Assembly (NCBI GenBank): GCA_029962745.1
Contig: CM057158.1
Location: 8,930,949-8,994,948, forward strand
Length of the DNA stretch: 64,000 nucleotides
Origin: Echinometra lucunter
Lineage: Eukaryota > Echinodermata > Echinoidea > Camarodonta > Echinometridae
Direction of reading: 5' to 3'
Below are positions 1-10,732 of the stretch, one piece after another (the stretch's first letter is position 1; each line of letters opens with the position of its first letter). Under the pieces are notes generated by a model, which was not told where the DNA came from, made no database searches, and was given only the letters and a program-made list of their open reading frames with translations. The position numbers and the translations under genes are program-made.

Positions 1-2060
1 TTTCAAGCCGATTCGCAGCCATTAGGGCGCCGACAGCTTGAAAACGAGCACATGGACCCCACTTTTTTAATGTTTTAATCTCTTCAGTATAATTTCCTCT
101 ACAATTCTAGAGAGAAAGACGAATATGACATGGGTTTTGAATGTTTGGGACCATAAAATTGAATCGGCCGTATATTTTGGATTAGATTCTTAGCCTTTTT
201 GCATGTTTTGGGCGCGTTTTTGTGGTTTTCAAGCCAATTCGCAAATATTAGGGCGACGATAGTTCAAAAAAAAGCACATGGACCCCACTTTTTTTTAATG
301 CTTTAATCTCTTCAGTATACTTTCCCCCACAGTTCTAGAGAGAAAGACGAATATGACATGGGTTTTGAATGTTTGGGACCATAAAATTGAATTGGCCGTA
401 ATCATTTTAGATTAGATTCTCAGCCTTTGCATGTTTTTAGCGCGTTTTGTGGTTTTCAAGCCAATTCGCAAATATTAGGGCGACGATAATTAAAAAACAA
501 GCACATGGACCCCACTTTTTTAATGTTTTAATCTCTTCAGTATACTTTCCTCTACAATTCTAGAGAGAAAGACGAATATGACATGGGCTTTGAATGTTTG
601 GGACCATAAAATTGAATTGGCCGTAATCATTTTAGATTAGATTCTCAGCCTTTGCATGTTTTTAGCGCGTTTTGTGGTTTTCAAGCCAATTCGCAAATAT
701 TAGGGCGACGATAATTAAAAAACAAGCACATGGGCCCCACTTTTTTAATGTTTTAATCTCTTCAGTATACTTTCCTCTACAATTCTAGAGAGAAAGACGA
801 ATATGACATGGGTTTTGAATGTTTGGGACCATAAAATTGAATCGGGCGTATATTTTGGATTAGATTCTTAGCCTTTTGCATGTTTTGGGCGCGTTTCTGT
901 GGTTTTCAAGCCATTTCGCAAATATTAGGGCGACCCTAGTTCAAAAATAAGCACATGGACCCCACTTTTTTAATGTTTTAATCTCTTCAGTATACTTTCC
1001 TCTACAATTCTAGAGAGAAAGACGAATATGACATGGGCTTTGAATGTTTGGGACCATAAATGAATCGGCCGTAATCATTTTGGATTAGATTCTCAGCCTT
1101 TGCATGTTTTTAGCGCGTTTTGTGGTTTTCAAGCCAACTCGCAAATATTAGGGCGACGATAGTTTCAAAAACAGGCACATGGACCCCACTTTTTTAATGT
1201 TTTAATCTCTTCAGTATACTTTCCTCTACAATTCTAGAGAGAAAGACGAATATGACATGGGCTTTGAATGTTTGGGACCATAAAATTGAATTGGCCGTAA
1301 TCATTTTGGATTAGATTCTCAGCCTTTGCATGTTTTTAGCGCGTTTTGTGGTTTTCAAGCCAATTCGCAACTATTGGGGCGACGATAATTCAAAAACAAG
1401 CACATGGACCCCACTTTTTAAATGTTTTAATCTCTTCAGTATACTTTCCTCTACAATTCTAGAGAGAAAGATGAATATGACATGGGTTTTGAATGTTTGG
1501 GACCATAAAATTGAATCGGGCGTATATTTCGGATTAGATTCTTAGCCTTTTGCATGTTTTGGGCGCGTTTTTGTGGTTTTCAAGCCAAGTCGCAAATATT
1601 AGGGCGACTATAGTTCAAAAACAAGCACATGGACCCCACTTTTTTAATGTTTTAATCTCTTCAGTATACTTTCCTCTACAATTCTAGAGAGAAAGACGAA
1701 TATGACATGGGCTTTGAATGTTTGGGACCATAAAATTGAATTGGCCGTAATCATTTTGGATTAGATTCTCAGCCTTTGCATGTTTTTAGCGCGTTTTGTG
1801 GTTTTCAAGCCAATTCGAAAATATTAGGGCGACGATAATTAAAAAACAAGCACATGGACCCCACTTTTTTAATGTTTTAATCTCTTCAGTATACTTTCCT
1901 CTACAATTCTAGAGAGAAAGATGAATAATGACATGGGTTTTGAATGTTTGGGACCATAAAATTGAATCGGCCGTATTTTGGATTAGATTCTCAGTATTTT
2001 TGGCGCGTTTTTGTGGTTTTCAAGCCGATTCGCAGCCATTAGGGCGCCGACAGCTTGAAA
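1..2060. repeat. Tandem satellite array, ~226 bp monomer, about nine copies
   Basis: The landmark GCACATGGACCCCAC recurs near 46, 273, 500, 725, 951, 1176, 1399, 1625 and 1850, a spacing of about 226 bp. Monomers fall into two types at the segment after CCATAAAATTGAAT: type A (GTATATTTTGGATT, then TTAGCC) and type B (GTAATCATTTT, then CTCAGCC). The order read here is A B B A B B A B and a shortened A-like copy, which suggests a three-monomer higher-order unit of ~680 bp. Short ORFs starting MTWVLNVWDHKIES are products of the repeat and are not called as genes. The array runs off the left edge of the window. Confidence 0.93.
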
Positions 2061-2600
2061 ACGAGCACATGAACCCATGTGTTTACCCCTTTAGTAGGCA
2101 TTCCTCTACAACTTTGCAAATTTTCATGAAAATGACATGGATTTTGAATAAAGTGCAGCTTAAACTGTCCTTTTTATTTTTCGTCTAGATTCCAAGCCTC
2201 TAAGATTATGTTTTTGTCCTTTTTGGCACCATTTTCGCCACATGAGGGCACTGCTAGTTTAAAGAGAAGTACAGATGGCCCAGTTTAAACAGTCTTTCCA
2301 CCTTTGTCATACATTTCGCTACAAATCTGGAAAGTTTGATGAAGGTTGATAGGATTTTAACAGAGTAAAAGTGATTTATACTCGTTTGTCGAAATCGTGA
2401 GGTCTAATAGAGGCCTAAATCTCTTGATTGCGTCATTTTATCTGCCATCAAATTATGGCAATTTCAAAGTCCTGTAGAAAGAAAATAAGCACATGAACCT
2501 ATATTATTTTTTGCATTTTCGGCCTACATAGGTACCAAAGTAACTCTATACAAAATTTGGAGGAAATGACATGGATTTCATTTTAACTGTGGAACGTCCT
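2061..2600. repeat. Diverged edge monomers of the satellite
   Basis: Degenerate copies of the same monomer continue past the array. The GAGCACATGAACCC-like landmark appears near 2066, again as AAGTACAGATGGCCC near 2269, and as AAGCACATGAACC near 2486, each followed by an ...ATGACATGGATTT-like block. Spacing shrinks to about 205-215 bp and identity falls sharply to the right, the usual picture at the boundary of a homogenised array. Confidence 0.7.
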
Positions 2601-2877
2601 TAATATAGATCTACAGTACGTTATGTTGGATTGTTATTATTGATAGATAGATACTTGTAGTAGATAATCATTATTATTTGCTAGCGAGACAAATACTGAG
2701 ACTGTCAGTTAGGCCTAATATAAAATATGCATTAAAAGCATAAAAGGGAATTCCTTTTTATAAACTGAAATTTTCGATGGGCCGCGTCATATCAAATCGT
2801 ATCGCAGGTGGCCCATGCGCCGGCCGGGCCGCATGCATGTCTGCTGCTGCTATAAAAATAATAGTCTATATTTGTGA
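2601..2877. other. Unique-looking spacer
   Basis: AT-rich sequence with no convincing ORF, splice pattern or repeat beyond short runs. Nothing else seen. Confidence 0.5.
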
Positions 2878-3270
2878 CAGAGGGTCCACATTATGTGGTT
2901 TGGTCTAACTTTTGATGCAGAGCCCTAAAAATCATACCAAATACATGAGCAGAAAGAGCAAAAGATTCTACACAAACTGTGCCCATTTTGGTTGCGTTAA
3001 TATTCATTGTTTGATGCTGAAAATTTTTTAAAGGAAAATAAGCATTAAAATCCTTAAATTGGCAATGTGGTAGAAAGTTTAGAATCACTGTTTTCCCCTG
3101 CAAATTGGCAACTTTTTGACTTATCATAATTTCTGTCAATTTATATTCATTTCAGATACATGACGTTCTATAAGAAAAATGTAGCAATAAAATAAAAATG
3201 TTAGTGTTGCCAATTTGAAGAATAAAAGCTGATCAAATTAGGCTTTAAATAATTCCTGTCACGAATGGGA
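2878..3270. repeat. Dispersed ~400 bp repeat, copy 1
   Basis: Shares an ordered series of blocks with 17400-17805 and, more weakly, 45820-46222: GTCCACATT.TGT near the start, GCAGAAAGAGC, TGTGCCCATTTT, TTGTTTGATGCTGAA, ATCCTTAAATT.GCAATG, and TTGCCAATTTG near the end. No terminal inverted repeats or coding capacity were recognised. The minus-strand ORF across it has partial similarity to the one in copy 2, which follows from the DNA similarity. Confidence 0.75.
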
Positions 3271-5068
3271 TGGACTCATAGTAAGTTTATCTGATAGTCA
3301 CTTGTGATCTTGTTCTGTCTTTCGCCATGATAAAGTTCTTGTTGTTTTTGCTTTTGTTGCTGTTATAGCCGTGTTGTCAATGACGTTCAAGTTAGTTCCA
3401 ACACTTACCGGTTCCTTTGTTTGCAATCATGGAGTGCATACCGCGCCGGCCGCCGCCGGCTCTTCACCGGCACCGGCGGCACTGCACCAAGCAGCACCAC
3501 CGCGCTAGCGCTGCGAGATTCATTTGACCGACATGCAGTTGGCTTAATTTTGGCCGCCGGCTTTGCAGGTTTCTTTCGTGCATGTTAGGCTTATTCAATT
3601 GTTTACTTTTGGCACTCTGATCAACTGAATTCATCTTAACATAAAAATTAAATCCAACTTTCACAAGACTAGGAAGAGCTGAACCTTTAATTGTGCTTGG
3701 ATTAGTCTCACTTGAAACTTAACGTTGACGTAACTTCATAAGTTGTATTAAAGACAGTTGCAATCTAACGTTGGAAAAGAACTGTTACTCTACTAGTACT
3801 ACTCTAGATCTAGATCTCCTAAGTTTATGTGTAGACTGTTTACATGTTATGTTGCCCTCTTATGGTCTAGCGTTAGACCTTGACCTTGTTGAATTTGGAC
3901 CTAGAATATATGTAAATTAGATGAATGTCCCATACAATGGTCCATTTTAAACACGGTTTAGCTTTTTTAACGAGCTTTAACCAGCCTTTTTAACCAGCTT
4001 TAAAGGAGGTACCCACTGCTGAAACAGTGTTAGCTCATTTAAAAGAGCATGATTTTATTAGCAGAAAATCATCTGCCTAAAGTTTTTTTAAAAGTCGTGT
4101 TGCCAAGGAAACCCCCAAATGTGGTAAGATTTCAGGATATTTTTGACCCCTCAGCTGTGACCCAGTTTCAACTGGGTACCCACCATAGACTAATAACACC
4201 ACTTTTACGTCATACCTCATACTCAATTTTTTTTGGTCAGCTCTTGACTTTTTATGAGAAAATTGGCCAAAATGCATTGATTTCGATGGAAAAATCATCA
4301 ATTTTCTAATGTTATTCTTCTGAGAATTCTATTCTCCATCATATTGAATCATATATAAAAAAATATTTACCACTGTGTAATCACTTTAAGATATTTTAGA
4401 GTAACTTTTATGTTTAAGTTGGATCTCAGTCTTAACAATTCGGTTTATAGACCGTGCAGCAGTACCGGTAGGCCTACATCTAGATCTATAGTAGATCTCT
4501 ACTACCAACTTACATTACTCTACAAATATGCCCGTCAAGACAGTAGACTACTGTAAATTTGTTGGAAAAACGAATGATTTCCCCCCCCCCCTTTCAGCTC
4601 ATTCAGGAAAGGCGTAGGAATTAGAATGCTATTGTGTAAATGAAAGATGTGTTGACTGCAGACTTTGAGGTTACCGTTAGGTTAATAATATTTGTTTTTG
4701 GAATAGGTCTATAGTACCTATAAACTTTATTATAAAAGTAATCCTAATTGTCCCCGAGTTTCCCTGGAAGTGATTAATTCATGCAATGTGAGCTGTATGT
4801 GACTCGTACGTGGAATGAGGAGGCATGTCGAAATGCATTATCGTGACTGAGGACGACAGGACCTGCTTCAATTTCATCTCGAAAGAAGATAATTTTTATC
4901 TTCTCCGGTTCCATCCCTAGCGTTCTGGTTTTCTGAATGTCGCCTGTAGTTGTTAAGCTACGAACGGAACATAGGATGAATAAAAACTTTCTTCCACCTT
5001 CATAATTCACTTTCAAGAGGCAGCCAGAGCTAGTATCGAGTGTGGTGAAGGTGCCGATACGGTGCCAG
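3271..5068. other. Intergenic sequence without recognised gene
   Basis: Contains a GC-rich patch near 3440-3570 (CCGGCCGCCGCCGG palindromic core), an 11-base C run at 4581-4591, and two overlapping opposite-strand ORFs near 4049-4309 with no recognisable domain. No splice-consistent exon chain was found. Confidence 0.5.
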
Positions 5069-5496
5069 GTAAAAATGTCAGAGGAAAAAATGTCAGAGGA
5101 AAAAATGTCAGAGGTAAAAATGTCAGAGGTAAAAATGTCAGAGGTAAAAATGTCAGAGGTAAAAATGTCAGAGGTAAAAATGTCAGAGGTAAAAATGTCA
5201 GAGGAAAAAATGTCAGAGGTAAAAATGTCAGAGGAAAAAATGTCAGAGGAAAAAATGTCAGAGGTAAAAATGTCAGAGGTAAAAATGTCAGAGGTAAAAA
5301 TGTCAGAGGTAAAAATGTCAGAGGAAAAAATGTCAGAGGTAAAAATGTCAGAGGAAAAAATGTCAGAGGTAAAAATGTCAGAAGTAAAAATGTCAGAGGT
5401 AAAAATGCCAGAGGTAGAAATGTCAGAGGTTGAAAATGTCAGAGGTAAAAATGTCAGAAGTAAAATGTCAGAGGTAAAAATGTCAGAGGTAAAAAA
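5069..5496. repeat. 15-bp minisatellite, forward block
   Basis: About 28 tandem copies of AAAAATGTCAGAGGT, with GGT/GGA variants at the last triplet. Because 15 is a multiple of three, two frames stay open: one reads repeated MSEVK/MSEEK, another NVRGK. Two frames being equally open argues that this is a by-product of the repeat period and not selection for protein. A mirror block lies at 6632-6786. Confidence 0.95.
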
Positions 5497-6631
5497 TTAA
5501 TATCAGAGGTATGCCAGATTTGGAAATGTTTAAGTGACATGTTTCAGGTACGAATACTGAATTATAGAAATTATGGGGAGTGGGATATATTCAAATATTT
5601 TCTGTAAACATACTGTGTCTATACTTGAATGCCCTTGTCTTGGCCATTTGGAAATAACGGTTATGGTGTTGGCGGGGTGAACGTTCTGGGTATGCGCGCA
5701 TTGCCCTCGTTTTCACCGCGGGGACGGGCATTGTAAAAACGATGGTGGGAAAAAACTGGGTTGGTAACACGAGTAGCTGACCACACACATTCCACACGAC
5801 TGCGCGATTTTAATATGTACATTCCTCTTCATAAGCTCCCCCCCCCCCCCCCCTACTCCAATAAAGCGTGGTATACTTGAACGAATGCTTCAATATTATT
5901 GTCCTTATATGTAAGGAAGAATAGGAAGTAAGCGAAATTGAATCGTTAATTCGATCTATTTCTCGACATTTTGTATTATTTCATCCGATACGCTGCGGAA
6001 TTTACAACTTTTAAAGAGAATTATTCAATTAGATAATTGTGTTAGCATATGCAAAACATCAAACGTGGATATCCCTTCTCAAGTTCATCTACCATTCTGT
6101 CATTCCACTTAAGATCATAAATCATTTAGATATAATCCTGTAACAAAATTAATCTCACAAAGAAAATAATGAACATCATCCCATGCTACATTTCTTACCC
6201 AAAACGCGCGATTTACTTATCGCTTGCTGAAATTGTCATAAATATGTTTCACAGTGCAATCGTGTCAAGAGGCCGAATCTTTAACACAGAGAGGGAACTG
6301 GACATTCGTTTGCTGCTATATTTGGAGTCAGCTAAACAAGTGCTCGGAAGATCAAAACACTGTTGAGCAATGCGCACATACCAGGATGTTCTCCCGGCCA
6401 AAACAAGATTGGTCTCATTAGGTGGTTGAATGGGGCAGCATTATCACTTTCACATCAAATGAGTAAGACAGGAAGGCCAGTCGAATGACTGAACATACAC
6501 ACATTTACAGAGAGCAGTATTATTGTGATCACTCCATTTATACAGTATGAATCTTTTTTTTAATATCTTGTGCTCTTCCCAAAAATTTCAAATTCAATAT
6601 TCTTACCTGTAACACGTTCACTTCGGCATTT
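5497..6631. other. Spacer between opposing minisatellite blocks
   Basis: About 1.1 kb with a C run at 5838-5853 and small ORFs of no recognised family. If the two minisatellite blocks are subterminal parts of one foldback-type element, this is its interior. No transposase similarity is visible. Confidence 0.45.
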
Positions 6632-6786
6632 TCAGAGCTGACATTTTTATCTCTGACATTTTTACGTCTGACAAATTTACCTCTGACATTTTTGTCCCCT
6701 GACATTTTTACTTCTGACATTTTTACCTCTGACATTTTTACCTCTGACATTTTTACCTCTGACATTTTTACCTCTGACATTTTTAC
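6632..6786. repeat. 15-bp minisatellite, inverted block
   Basis: About ten copies of the reverse complement of the 5069-5496 unit (ACCTCTGACATTTTT). The outer flanks of the two blocks share CTAGTATC in opposite orientation (near 5031 on +, near 6800 on -) and CGGTG next to the first unit, suggesting one inverted-repeat element. Confidence 0.9.
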
Positions 6787-8483
6787 ACCGAACCGCTGAT
6801 ACTAGGCGTCACTTCTATTTTTAACAACAGTACAGTGGGTGTTACCGAATGTGGATGTGATGCAATGCAATGAAAATGGTGGAGAAGTTACTTTAAAACA
6901 TTGTCTTTAAAACGATATTTCTCTCGCGATCATATTCACATTAACTGGTCAACAGTGGAAGAGTTGGCAATAGGCAAGTACAGGCATAGAAAAAAAAAAT
7001 CCGTCTGGTATGGGGGAATTTTTTAATAAAACTGACATTTGCCATCCTTCCCCATACACAGTGGAGGCTGTCAGTGAGCCAGACATAATAGTACAGTACA
7101 TGTAGTTCAGCTTAACTGCCGATATGAGAGACTGAATCATTCGGTTTAGTACAGGCATTAATAATTAGGTAACATCGCAACAATACAATCTTTCTACAGT
7201 TTAGTGACTTGTTTGTTCCACTTAAAATCATTTTCGGACTTTTCGAGCTGGATATAAACATCATTACCTATATCTAACAATCGTAAGAGCGATGAAAGCC
7301 GTGATATAAAAACGGAACGATGCCCCTTTAAAAAGCACGTGCTGCGTATATACTAAGCATTTGATACAATTATTCTACGTTCAATGTTCATTGCATCGTT
7401 CTCCGTACTTTTGATTGGAAATGGGAGATATAGGAATGTCGTCTGGAGGGGTGGTGTTGGAGTAAGGAGAAGTATACAACGGCAGTCCTCCCCCTCCCTC
7501 CTGTAGTTCTTCTATGGATACAAGAAGTTTTTGTAATATAGAAGCCAACAACAAATACAAAATTTCTGTTGTGAAAATATGTTCTACTAAGCTTGTTTAC
7601 CATTTTTAGGGAAAATTTCTGATCTGTCCAGAATTCAACACGTATCAACCAAGGCTTGGTCTCGATATGTATTCAAGAAAGGAAAGTGTGTAAATGTGGA
7701 TCCTTCCTTATTCTAGAAGCGGATTTCTCATGTCCGAAAGCGTGGAAAAAATCTGTCAAAGAGCGTGTGATAAGGCGGTGTTATCTGATGTTGTTACACG
7801 CACAAAAAGTAAATTGAAATAAAATGTGAGAGAGTAGATCCTTATCTTGTTAGGATGGGTTTTTACATTACATGTCTAGATCGAAGAGCGGGGACGACCC
7901 CCCCCCCCCCCCCCAATCATGCCAGTTACATGCAGATAACTTTTTTGAGGGCCCTTGTTGAAGAATGTGAAATTGTCTGCATTTTCAAGAGTAATCCTGT
8001 AATTATTAACTTACACAGTTATTACCTAAATTTGTGGCTGATTTCTTTCCTTGACCGGAAATACGTCAGGAGAGGCTAAGTGCCACCTTTGCCCCTATTA
8101 CTTCATATGTGCTAGTGGCTCTGCGTATAATACGATTCTACATGTATAAGTCAAATGATGTCAGGAGCTGGCGACCCGTTGACATGATTGAACTTGATGT
8201 TGAGATAATTTGTGATTTACTGTACGGATGCAAACTGATGGGGGCAATTTGTGAAAATAGGCAGTTGAATTGACAGAGATATTTAAGAGAAAGAGGAAAA
8301 GAGAGGGGCGAATGGTAGACAGAAAGTGGCGATGGGAAAGTGCTTGCCTTCCAATATGATTACGCAATATGACGTTGATATTACAAGACGACGAGGCTTT
8401 CCGTGGACATGTGGTAGAAGTGTTGAATATGAAACATGGAAGCAACATAGAGACTATATGGAAAAAAAAGTCTCTGTAACATA
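6787..8483. other. Intergenic sequence without recognised gene
   Basis: A C run lies at 7898-7914. The minus-strand ORF of 119 codons at 8161-8520 has no domain I recognise, no codon pattern typical of the real exons here, and runs into the TIR element that starts at 8484, so it is not called. Confidence 0.45.
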
Positions 8484-9546
8484 CAGCGTGTCCCAATAAA
8501 AATGTCCCTCTGATAAACACCTAGATTAATTTCAAAATAAAGTATTATTATACTTTCAGTGTTCAGAGTTAGAAAGCCCTATTACTATTGTATCTTCTAT
8601 GAAATTGTCATCGGTTTCGCTTCATTTATTTTTAATACACAATCTATTATGTAACAGCATTGCTTTTCATCCCATTCCAAGTTTGCAGTGTAAAAAAGTC
8701 TGCACTGCCTTGAAAGTCCTACCGTAAATCAACTGTTAATACTTTTGCATTCACACTTTCTTGTATTTTTTTAGTTTGGGGTAACAGAAATCAACAGTGG
8801 CCGGTTTGAGCTGCTTAGACTTTCATCATTAATGTCACGAAACAGAGAATTTGTCAAGGGAATCAGGTAGAAATCTGGACAGGTAACCGTTGACATGAAC
8901 AGGTTCAGAACCTCTGAAATCATTGGAAATTGAGAATGTTACCAGCTGGATTATGAAAGCCAAAACATGAATGGAACATGTCAAGCAGCCAGAAAGGCTA
9001 ATTTGGTAAAGATGTAGGATGTTTATGTACTACATGCATGTATCCATTATATTCTATGTGTATAAAATCATTGTAAATATGTTATTTTGTTTTACTCTCA
9101 TATCCCCGGGGGGGGGGGGGGGTCGATAGAGTTAATAAATCTTATCTTATCTTCTAACATGCACTGTGAAAGTAAGCATGACCATGCAGTGGAACTGAAC
9201 TTTGAAGAATTTTCATTTAAAAAAATGAAATGAACTTGACTGTAGTAATTAATAAGAAAAAAAAAATCCCAAACACAGAACTTATTGAAATGAAAGTGAA
9301 GCATCGAATAAGGTATGAATATGTGTAGTGTGCATTGCTTTAATCAAACTTGGAATGGGTCGAAAAGCACTGCTGTTACAGAAGAACCTGTGTGTTCTAA
9401 ACCAATGAAGGGAGACCTTTGAAATTTTCACAGCAACTACAAAATTAAAAGGGCTTTCCAAATATGTAAACTTAATTTAGTATAAATCTTGATGCTGTTA
9501 ATTATTTTATTGTCTTTGAGAGGGACATTCTATTTGGGACACGTTG
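8484..9546. mobile_element. TIR element, ~1.06 kb, probable Tc1/mariner-type non-autonomous transposon
   Basis: The left end reads CAGCGTGTCCCAATAAAAAT then GTCCCTCT. The right end, reverse-complemented, reads CAACGTGTCCCAAATAGAAT then GTCCCTCT. Both ends are flanked by TA (8482-8483 and 9547-9548), the target duplication expected for Tc1/mariner-like elements. No transposase ORF is intact inside, and a G run is at 9108-9122. Superfamily is inferred from the TA duplication only. Confidence 0.75.
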
Positions 9547-9548
9547 TA

Positions 9549-10391
9549 CAATCGATTGTGACAGAAGAAGAGCAAATGAGTGTGGTAAATCGGTGCAGTG
9601 GTAGAGGGAACGAGAGGGAAAAGACTTACACAAAACATTTAAGACGGAGATAAAATTTATGCTCATAAGGGACAGGTTAAAGTAAAAAAGAGGAAGATTG
9701 GCATTGGGAGACGCTCGTTATCATTGATAGCTTCATGCTTTATTAGTAGGGCCGGTGCTGCTTCCCAATGTCCTACTTAGGACTTGGGTTACACAGGGAT
9801 GAGAGGCTTTGAGTCATTCGATTCACGATTGACGTAATGCGCGAAAGGGAGTAGAAAACTGAGAGATTGATCAGAGGAGAAAAAGCAATAAAACGCAATA
9901 AAATGGAAAAAAATAAACAAAATTTATGGAATATTCAGTGACGAAAAGCATGAGTAGCATTTAAGTATGAAAACGAACCGTAAGTATAAGCATGAAACAA
10001 ACAAGTCAGTCTGCTCGATAATCGTCATCTTTCGTTGGCACTTCTCTTGCATTAACTCTAAACATGCTAAAAATGCTAAATGTAAATGATTTTCTTCATT
10101 AAAAGCAACTACATGTGTATTTATTTGTTTTTTTTTAATACATGACCGTATGAATTTCAGAGTAGGTTTTTTTTTTTCCGAATTACACTCTAAATGCTTT
10201 CAAACTTGTTCTGTCGTTTACACTCAGGCAAAGAACAGACCAGTTCTGCAGTTGTTTCGTCATCCATTGAATTTTTGTATAATCATTCGCCTGTTGAAAA
10301 AAAAAATTATCTTGATTTTTGATTGCCCATGCTTTAGATGGAAACCAAGTAGTATATTGTTTTGCTTTATGATTTTTTATTTAAAAATCCC
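9549..10391. other. Upstream region of the sialyltransferase gene
   Basis: No repeat family or ORF of note. A 5' UTR exon and promoter of the downstream gene may lie here or further upstream, but I see no reliable TATA or initiator signal to place it. Confidence 0.4.
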
Positions 10392-10732
10392 AGATTGTGA
10401 AGGTTATCAACAATGCGCTGGCTGTACCCAACCCACCACCCATCCCTGCTTGATCACCACTATGAAATACTGTTACAAGATCCGATCCGGCATCCTCCGT
10501 AAAAGCCTCATTCTCCTCCTCATCCTCGGAACGATCTGCCTAGTCTATTTCGCCCGACCACTGCAAGAAAGCCACGTGAGCCGATCATACATCAGCAGCG
10601 AGATCGAAGGCAAGGAAGACGGGGCGCTGAGGAGGGACTACGATGTGCAATCGGAATCCTTAGGTGTCCTACCTCGGGTGATCGACTCAGCCAGGAAGAG
10701 CGGTGTTGTTAGTTCTCTTCGTTCACTAATCG
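10392..10732 (+). CDS. Sialyltransferase exon 1 (start codon 10462)
   Basis: A pyrimidine-rich stretch and CCCAG end at 10391, so the exon probably begins at 10392 with 70 bp of 5' UTR. ATG 10462 (A at -3) was chosen because it gives a short tail ([14 protein letters not shown]) before a 17-residue hydrophobic anchor ([17 protein letters not shown]). The reading frame is open further upstream, so a longer start is not excluded if the acceptor is wrong. The donor is CG|GTAGGT; the exon ends in phase 1. Confidence 0.75.

Noticed and set aside
4049..4309. Overlapping opposite-strand ORFs of 86 and 74 codons
   Set aside because: No family resemblance, no codon bias or splice context; chance open frames.
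5069..5496. CRISPR-like array
   Set aside because: The repeats are contiguous 15-mers with no spacers, and the genome is eukaryotic.
5042..5500. 152-codon ORF of repeated MSEVK/MSEEK
   Set aside because: Produced by a 15-bp minisatellite; a second frame is equally open (NVRGK), and no start context, splice pattern or family supports a protein.
8161..8520. 119-codon minus-strand ORF
   Set aside because: No domain recognised, low-complexity composition, and its 5' end lies within a TIR element.
10150..10461. Longer N-terminus of the sialyltransferase (ATG at 10150)
   Set aside because: It would add ~104 residues of intron-like composition before the signal anchor; a likely acceptor ends at 10391.
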